Below are positions 56,934 to 64,000 of a DNA stretch of 64,000 nucleotides, piece after piece. The stretch comes from Buddleja alternifolia. Taxonomy: Eukaryota; Streptophyta; Magnoliopsida; Lamiales; Scrophulariaceae. The translations under genes were made by a program, and so were the position numbers. Numbering within the stretch: position 1 is the stretch's first letter; every line of letters begins with the position of its first letter. Location: NCBI GenBank assembly GCA_019426215.1, contig CM033401.1:17117134-17181133 (forward strand). The letters are read 5' to 3'. The notes beneath the pieces are model-generated. The model saw only the letters and a list, made by a program, of their open reading frames with translations, had not been told where the DNA came from and made no database searches.

Positions 56934-58482
56934 TGTTAGGAATTTCATGTTAGAAGTTTTGATGATGACAATTAAGTTTTTGTTAGACCCCAAAAAGTTG
57001 TAAGTTTATTTTTTGTAGAAAACTTGTATAGGCTTTGAAGCGTTAGACTTGTAATAGATTTATTAGGCTTTGTTATCTTACTTTAGAGTGTTAGGCAAAA
57101 TAGTCTTAGGCTGAGCGTCTGATGATTTCTGAGTGAGTTTATCAGTGGTAAAGTTCGAAGACTCAAGCGCCTGATCTCAGAAGATAGATACAGTCTCCAA
57201 GCGTCCACTTTGGCCAGCTATATCAAGCGTTACCTTATGGGACAGAAGTGATCTCACCTGAATTTACTTCTAAGTCCAGAAGGAGTTTAATGCAAATATT
57301 CTCAAAGCATTAAATACCAACGGGTATTAATTTCAAATGCATTAAATGTTGATAAGAGCATTTAATATGATAAGCAATGTCAGACGTACGGAGAAGCCAC
57401 CCTATTGGACTGTCAACTATCTCAGACTGCAGCACCAACTTTCGTGCAGCAGATTTTCAGGAAAAAGGACAAAAGTTGTTCACTCGCGAAAGTGAGAGAC
57501 ACGCGCCAGTGCATGTGTCAAACGGACACTTTCTCCAAGAATACCTATAAATAGGACTTCAACAACAAACAAAATAAGATGCAACAATTTTATCAAAGCC
57601 AAATTGCTGTTGCATTAAGATCTCATTCCTTAAATTCTCAGAAAAGCCCGAAACTTCAAGAAACATCCAAATTGCTTTTCTTATATTCCTGAGACAGTCA
57701 ACAAATATCTCAAACATTCTTTTTGCAGAAACCAGATTCCTACTGAGATATTACCAAGTTGTTTGAACTTCATCAAAATCAAACAAACCTTTTAGAAAAT
57801 CCCATCCAAGCCTCGCGATCTGTGTGAAGTCGAAGTTGGATACTTGCATCATTTCTGGGTGAAAGAAGCAAGAGGGTTGAAGTGATTTGAAGCAGAAATC
57901 TGTGTGATCAAGGAGCTCAAGTCATCGACATCCATCTCTCCCTAATTTGTAGAAGATTCTGTGTGATTCTTTGAGAATCATCTTAGTGGATTGCCTCCAA
58001 GTGCAAAGGAGAAGAAGGACGTAGTTGGGATTACACCACCCAACGAACCTTACAAATATTGTGTTATTTACTTTTCAGTCATTTCATTCATCTATCATAT
58101 CACTGCATAAGTAAAACACAATCAAAAGCTAAGCACCTAAGAAACATCTTGTGACGCTAAAACTTTCAAAGAGAAGACTCCAAAATCATTCCGCTGTGCT
58201 AACCCGGATTAAAAGAACTGAACGCTTAACCTACAAGGTCAAAGTATTCAATTCCTGAAGTCTAAGTTAACTTTATAAAACAGTCTTCATTAGACGCTTC
58301 ACAAAGTCTCAAATATCTTGTGTGAACGCTAAGGTGAAGCGTCACACTCTTCAAGCGCCTATCATTTCAAGCGTCCAAATACGTTTAATACGAAATCAAT
58401 TTTAAGTCGAAAAAGACTTAAAGGGTCTATTCAACCCCCCCCCCCCCTTCTAGACCCTTTCGTATGCCACTTGGGACCAACA
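56934..58482 (+). repeat. Copy A 3' LTR
   Basis: 1549 bp. By eye it differs from the 5' LTR by C/T near 45230/57477, T/G near 45948/58206, and 13 rather than 16 C in the C-run. Confidence 0.95.
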
Positions 58483-58487
58483 TAAAA

Positions 58488-58660
58488 GACTTGGAGGTCA
58501 AATTTGGAAAGATTTTGCAGGTGGCCTTGCAAAAATTGGGTGAAAAAAAAGGTCAATTTTCTTTGAGTTGCCGTATTGGACGTCCTTACATGTTAGACAT
58601 TTTCTTGATATTATGCATATTGAGAAAAATATATTTTTTGTACATTGTGACTTGTTGTAA
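58488..58660 (+). pseudogene. CACTA-2 transposase remainder after the Sirevirus insertion
   Basis: Continues the transposase directly across the TSD: DLEVKFGKILQVALQKLGEKK aligns with the DLDIKFGKTFAGGLAKTGWKK block of CACTA-1, then RPYMLDIFLI and IEKN-like residues. Homology ends near 58640, where the deletion joins the 3' subterminal part. Confidence 0.85.
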
Positions 58661-58889
58661 ATTGTGATTTGATTTATTGTATTTAAATTGTGAGTAATTT
58701 AATTAGTTGATTGTAAATTAACACGTGAACATTTGTTGGAGATTATAAAATTTTGTTGTAGGAGGAAAGAATTGGTAATGTTGAAGTTTAGGGTTTTTGT
58801 TGTTTATGTTGAATATGTTTTATTGCTGTGCAACTGGAATTTGTTGGGTTGGTTTATTGAATATTAATGTACAGGAATATAACTATACA
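58661..58889. other. AT-rich CACTA-2 sequence before the 3' subterminal repeats
   Basis: No ORF; attgtgagtaatttaattag-type sequence with no recognised motif. Confidence 0.55.
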
Positions 58890-59102
58890 GGAACCCTATT
58901 ACAGCAGTTCAGGCTGGAACCGCTATAATAGGGTTCGAAATTTTAAAAAAAAAATCTTGTTACAACGGTTCAGGCTGAAACCGCTGTAATAGGGGTCCTA
59001 TTATAGCGGTTTTTAACCGCTGTAATAAGCTTAAACCATATTACAGCATTGCCTATTACAACAGTTAAAAAACCGTTGTAATAGGCCTTTTCTGTAGTAG
59101 TG
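58890..59102. repeat. Subterminal repeats and 3' end of CACTA-2
   Basis: Inverted pairs of ttacagcagttc/gaaccgctataat and ttacaacggttc variants, ending TGTAGTAGTG. Confidence 0.88.
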
Positions 59103-59281
59103 TCTTGAGCCTAAGTTAATCCTTTCAAAACAGTCTTCAAGTAGACGCTCAGCTCAGCGCCTACATTTCAAGCGTCCAACCAAACTTTAATACGAAACTT
59201 TTTGAAGTCGAAAAAGACTTCAGGGTCTATTCACCCCCCCCCCCTCTTCTAGACCCTTTCGTATGCCACTTGGGACCAACA
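59103..59281 (+). repeat. Copy C 5' LTR, block 3 of 3
   Basis: It resumes after the CACTA end and TSD tct (59103-59105), passes the C-rich tract and ends gggaccaaca. The PBS follows at 59284. Confidence 0.87.
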
Positions 59282-59283
59282 AG

Positions 59284-59295
59284 TGGTATCAGAGT
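59284..59295 (+). other. Copy C primer-binding site
   Basis: TGGTATCAGAGT differs at the last base from TGGTATCAGAGC in copy A and lies two bases after the LTR. Confidence 0.85.
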
Positions 59296-59376
59296 GGTTA
59301 AAAGTCAAAATTTTAAAATTTCCAAGTATAACAACTTGTTTAGATCCTTTCAAATCTAGTTGCTTTAAAAAATTTC

Positions 59377-61618
59377 ATAGCATTTGCTAAAGTACCTAAG
59401 TTGACCGAGTCAAATTATGACTCATGGAAGGTCAAAGCATTTACATATCTTTGTTCATGTGATGAAAAAAGTACGATATTATTTCAGATGGACCTATTCA
59501 AATTCTCAAGGTTATCACTTGAGCACCTCGAGCCACAGAAGATACTCCATATGGCTATGTTGAGAAGCCAAAAAGTGAATGGTCTACAGATGAGCGTCGA
59601 AGAGCTAATTTGGACAATGTTGGTAGAAACGCTCTATACACAGCCATTGGTGACAATGACAACTTATTCAACAAGGTCAAATCATGTTCTACTACCAAGG
59701 AGATATGGGATAAGTTGGCTATAATTTGTGGTGGTTCAGCACAAATCAAGGAGAACAAACTTTCCATTGCCAAGGAAAGATTTAATAGCTTGAAGATGTT
59801 GCCCAATGAGACACTATAGCAATCGGACATAAGATTTACTGCTCTTATTACAAAATTAACATCTTTGGGAATGGACTTACAAAATAGGGAAATGGTGGTC
59901 AAGATTTTCGGAAGTCTTCCCAGTAGATTTTTGATGAAAACAACAGCGATGAGAGAATCAAACATGTTGGATATTCTAACTCCAGAAGATGCCTTTTCAA
60001 AGCTTAAATCATTTGAGTTTGAGCTGAATTCAGCCAGTGATGTTGTGAGCAGTCCAGCGATTGAGTCTGGAGCGCTTATAGCATCAATCAAGGGTAAATC
60101 GGGTAACAAGGAAAAGGTTTTGGATATCAGTGAGGATGAGGAACTAGCACTATTGAACAGATTCAGAAAGTTCCTAAGATATGAAAAGAAAGGAAATAGT
60201 CCTAAGCATCAAGGACAGAGTTCGTATCAAGCGCCTGCTCCAGTACAACAACAGTATCAAGCGCCTCAATATTCTGCACCTTTTCCTTCAGCGCCGATTC
60301 AGTACCAAACATCTACTCAACAGAATCTCTCAGCGCTCGTGCTCTCAAAACCACACACTGCAAGGTTAACAAATGAACAAAAGATGAAAACTAATCTTTG
60401 TTATAATTGCAGGAAACCAGGGCACTACCAGGTAAATTGCCCTTATCCAACTGTATCCAAGCCCTCAAGGCAGGATTACGTGGATAGAAACCAATTCAAA
60501 AGCAACCTTCATCAACAAGGTTTGCTAGCGGAATCAGAACCAGCGTCCGCACCTGAAGATTTGGAGTCTTGAGAGGAGAGTCGTGATGATGATGAGCCAG
60601 TGGATGACTCAACACTTATTTATCTCATGGCCAGAGATGATGAAGCATCCCCTGAGGTAAACACTAAGATATCTTACCTTCTCTCTTATGAAGAATTACT
60701 TGACAAAGTTAAAGAATATTATAATGATTGTCAAGATGCCGCCAAATTATATCAAAATCACTTCGATATTATTTCATCGCTCAAAAGTGATAATGTGATG
60801 TTCAAGGCAGAGTTGCAAGTTCAGCAACAATGCATTGAGAAGAACAAATCACTTGAGAGTGATATAATCAATCTGAAAAGTGATCTTGATATAATAGTCA
60901 AGAGAGAAGTTGAGCTGATTGCTAGACTTGCTAAATCAAAGCAGCTCATCTAATCATTGTCTAAAGCATCAAGAAAACTCGACAATGTGACTGAGGTAAC
61001 AAGACTATTTGGTGAGAAGACCAGTTTAGGATGCAATAAATTTGGTAAACAACCAAATAAATCTAATTTTACGGCGAACAACAAAGGAAAAAGTGTTTTC
61101 TTTGTTGAGAAAGGTTCAAAAAGTCAAACACCTGTTGAACCGAGTGACAATGGTACGAGGCCAAATGAGAAAGCCAAAGCTGACTCAAGCAAGGGAAAAG
61201 CGAAAGTAAATGATTCACAAAGAAAGGTTCATCCAAACGCTCAAAAGGCTAAGGATAAACCTAACCAATGTGAATCAAGCGCTAACCGTCCAACACCAAA
61301 AGTGCACCCCAAGCCAGCACCAAGGAAATACCAGCGTCAATATCCACAACGGTCTAGAGCATATTATCGTTAGTATGATGATTATGATTATGACTATGAT
61401 TATGATTACTATTATAATCGATGATATTATTATACACCCAAAAAGCACACACATCACAAGGTAAACAAAACGCACACACAACACAATGTGAAACCCAAGA
61501 ACGCTAATCCTCTCACAATGAAAATTAATCAAATATGAGTTCCTAAAGTTCTAGTTTAAACTAACAACACTACTAATGTTAAAGGACCGAAGTCACAATG
61601 GGTACCTAAACAATAGAA
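59377..61618 (+). pseudogene. Copy C gag, decayed
   Basis: The position of the gag start in copy A holds ATA (59377-59379) instead of ATG, so the start is lost. Stops occur at 59817-59819, 60570 and 60951, with frameshifts near 59480-59600. A CCHC zinc knuckle (CYNCRKPGHYQVNC) is intact near 60404. The Pro/Gln-rich stretch, the Lys/Glu coiled-coil region and the Tyr-rich tail are all recognisable, in the same order as copy A. Confidence 0.88.
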
Positions 61619-61633
61619 CTTCCCTTTTGATTG

Positions 61634-64000
61634 CAGGTACCTAGAGATAGAGTCGATATATCTGTTTAGTACATCGATAATGGGTCATCAAGGCACATGA
61701 CAGGCTCCAAGGATCTCTTGATAAACTATCAAGCTGCCAATGTTCCTCAGGTTGTATTTGGTGACAACTCCAAAAGTAAAACCAAAGGTATAGGTACTGT
61801 GCATAAGGGGAGCATCATGATTAGTGATGTATACTATGTTGAGGGTCTTACGCATAATCTGTTATGCATAAGTCAATTTTGTGATAAAGGCTTTGAAGTT
61901 AAATTCTCAAGCGACTGTTGCTATATTAACTATGCTAAAACTAAATATACTAAATTGAAGGGTAAAAGAACAAATAATGTGCATCTAGTAGATTGGGGTT
62001 CAACAATAGATAACAACCCAACATGCTTTATGGCTAAAAATGAATCTAAAACGGGTTGGTTATGGCATAGAAAAATGAATCACCTCAACTTTAAGACAAT
62101 CTCTCGGCTTATAATGCTAGATCTTGTAGAGGGATTACCAAACGGACCATTTAATAAGGATAGCATTTGTGACACTTGTCAAATGGGAAAACAAGTTAAA
62201 TCATCTTTCAAGAGAAAGCCTCATATATCTACCTCTAGGATACTTGAACAACTTCACATGGATCTATTTTGACCTGTTCAAACAATCAGTGTGAGCGGTA
62301 AAAAGTATACTTTGGTGATAGTAGATGATTTCTCTCGATTTACTTGGGTGGAATTTCTTTCATCCGAAGATGAGACATGTGACAAGTTAACAACGCTTAT
62401 TCGACAACTTCATACATTGAAAAATCTTAAGGTTGCAAAAATAAGAAGCGATCACGGTATAGAGTTTACTAACAAGGTTGTTGAGAAGCTTTGTGCAGAG
62501 AATGGAATACATTATGAGTATTTAGCTCCCAGAACTCCCTAACAGAATAGTGTTGCTGAGCGCCAGAACAGAATGCTCACGGAAGCCGCTAAGACGATGT
62601 TAGCAGAGTCCAAGCTTGCTCCTAGGTTTTGGGCCAAAGCAATCAACACTGCATGTTACACTGAAAATCGTTGCATGATCAACAAACAGCATGGGAAAAC
62701 TCCATATGAACTGTGGAAGGGACGTAAGCCAAATATTTCATACGTTCACGTCTTTGTTTCTAAATACTTTATTCATAATAATGGATTCCAAAACCTGAAG
62801 ACATTTGATCTTAAAGCGGATGAGGGAATCTTTCTAGGCTACGCCAAAAATGGAAAGAATTTTCGCATCCTATATAAGATCAAATCAAAGGTTGAGGAAT
62901 CTATTCATGTTGTTTTTGATGATGCAAGCCAAGAACCGAGTAAGGTTAATATGAATGATGTAGGAGTTGAAGATTTGTGTCATCAAGCGTCTAAAGTTAA
63001 TATAGATGATGAAAGTGACGACGATGATGAGATCTTAGTGCCACCTCTTAAGTATACTCGAGATATTATGGACAATCATGTTAGATTTGCTGATGAACAT
63101 GAAGAGAATGATCATCAAGATCAAGGTAGAATCTGTGAACTTGGAGCACCTACTCAAGATGATAGTCAAGCGCCTGAGCAAGTGAACCAAGTGCCTATTT
63201 AACCTCTTAACCCATTCCAACCAGATAGACTATGGCTGCGTGATCATCCACCAGAGCAGATTATTGGAGATGTTGGAGCGTCTGTTAGGACTAGGGTCGC
63301 TACATTCAATGAGGCCATGTTCGCAAGCTTCCTATCTAAAATGGAATCTAAGAAAGTGGATGAAGCATTAAGTGATCCTAGTTGGATTGAATCCATGCAA
63401 AAAGAGCTTAATCAGTTTGAACTTAGTAAGGTTTGGACGCTAGTACCAAGGCCGACTCACGAAGGAGTTATTGGGACTAGATGGGTTTATAGAAACAAGA
63501 TGGATGAGAATGGCATTGTGATAAGGAACAAATCCAGACTTGTCGCTCAAGGATATTGCCAAGAAGAGGGTATTGATTTTGACGAGACATGTGCTCCTGT
63601 CGCTCGTCTTGAAGCAATCCGCATGTTTCTAGCGTATACAACGTTCAACAAGTTTACGGCATATTAGATGGGCGTGAAGAGTGCTTTCTTAAATGGTAAA
63701 CTCCAAGAGGAAGTTTATGTTGAGCAACCACCAGGATTCATCAATAGCCATGGTAAGGGTATGGTCTACAAGCTAGATAAAGCACTTTATGGGCTTAAGC
63801 AAGCACCCTAAGCATGGTATGACACTCTCTCTATTTTCCATATTGGTAAAGGTTTTTCAAAAGGCAGCGTTGATACAACTTTATTTAAATTTACCAATGA
63901 CGGAGATATTCTCTTAGTCCAAATTTATGTTGATGATATTATATTTAGTTCTACTAACAAGCGCCTGTGTGAGAAATTTTTGAAAATGATGCAAGAACAA
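61634..64000 (+). pseudogene. Copy C pol, decayed, truncated by window end
   Basis: The protease motif is degraded (the DSG triplet reads DNG near 61675-61683). The HHCC domain and integrase core follow; stops at 62270-62272, 62540-62542, 63200-63202, 63665-63667 and near 63809 prevent expression. RT continues to the window edge with YVDD near 63930. Confidence 0.88.

Larger units (their letters stand above)
44676..58482 (+). mobile_element. Intact-looking Sirevirus-like Ty1/copia copy A
   Basis: Two LTRs (44676-46227 and 56934-58482), a perfect TSD taaaa (44671-44675 and 58483-58487), PBS, open gag and pol frames, a long third ORF and a PPT make this a structurally complete 13.8-kb element. 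It inserted in the transposase gene of CACTA-2. A third ORF between pol and the 3' LTR, large size and a zinc-knuckle gag are the traits of the Sirevirus genus. LTR near-identity implies a very recent insertion. Confidence 0.95.
41313..59102 (+). mobile_element. CACTA transposon 2, deletion derivative, split by Sirevirus copy A
   Basis: Left end CACTACTACAAAATACAC, right end ...TTTTCTGTAGTAGTG, and a 3-bp TSD tct on each side (41310-41312 and 59103-59105) define it. Its own sequence is 41313-44675 plus 58488-59102, only about 4.0 kb. It carries subterminal TTACAGCGGTT repeats and the first part of a TNP2 transposase, but the transposase C-terminus and the peptidase of CACTA-1 are missing, so it is probably non-autonomous. 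Confidence 0.93.
18043..64000 (+). mobile_element. Sirevirus-like Ty1/copia copy C (outer host of the nest)
   Basis: Copy C starts with TGTTAGGAAATTTC at 18043, inside the gypsy element, and runs off the right edge in RT. Its own sequence is 18043-18746, 40660-41312 and 59106-64000; the rest is inserted elements. The three LTR blocks add to about 1.53 kb, close to the 1.55-kb LTR of copy A, and each matches the corresponding part of that LTR. The bases before the LTR (18038-18042, cttag) should be its TSD. Confidence 0.88.

Overview
The window looks like nuclear DNA of a eudicot plant. It is AT-rich and has one split host gene with short plant-type introns. Almost everything else is Class I and Class II plant transposable elements. 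No rRNA, tRNA, operon or CRISPR array was seen. The species cannot be named from the sequence.

Layout. (1) 1-4022, minus strand: 5' part of a Ty1/copia element (241-bp LTR, PBS, leader, gag-protease, integrase, start of RT), running off the left edge. (2) 4023-8866: a host gene island with one three-exon GH18 (class V type) chitinase on the minus strand. Intron 1 is a GC-AG intron and the last exon is only 32 nt. (3) 8867-12054: a non-autonomous Mutator-like element with a 10-bp target-site duplication, a decayed relative, and AT-rich or microsatellite DNA. (4) 12055-18042: a decayed Ty3/gypsy element of the dual-RNase-H (Tat-like) type, with an unrelated solo LTR in its integrase. (5) 18043-64000: a deep nest of Sirevirus-like Ty1/copia and CACTA elements.

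The nest can be unfolded from target-site duplications (TSDs). Sirevirus copy C begins at 18043 inside the gypsy element and is still running at 64000. Its 5' LTR is split into three blocks (18043-18746, 40660-41312, 59106-59281), which together give a normal length of about 1.53 kb. Sirevirus copy B (18747-40654) sits in the first gap. B itself carries a CACTA element just after its primer-binding site (20266-26662), a solo LTR in gag (28756-30250) and a Tourist-like MITE in RT (32857-33551). A second CACTA (41313-59102) sits in the other gap, and its transposase is split by Sirevirus copy A (44676-58482).

Copy A is the youngest and looks structurally complete. Its LTRs differ by two substitutions and a C-tract length change, gag and pol are open, and a 1376-codon third ORF lies between pol and the 3' LTR. 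A translates (or spliced-translates) Gag, then protease-integrase-RT-RNase H; the third protein is of unknown role. The CACTA at 20266-26662 carries a TNP2-type transposase plus a multi-exon Ulp1-like cysteine peptidase with all expected catalytic residues.

Most worth a second look: the gag-pol junction of copy A (direct repeat across a 38-nt spacer), its long ORF3 with an in-frame intron, the CACTA peptidase, the chitinase gene structure, and a bias of CpG toward AGCG/CGCT in the Sirevirus family. All calls come from reading the sequence; no database search was possible.
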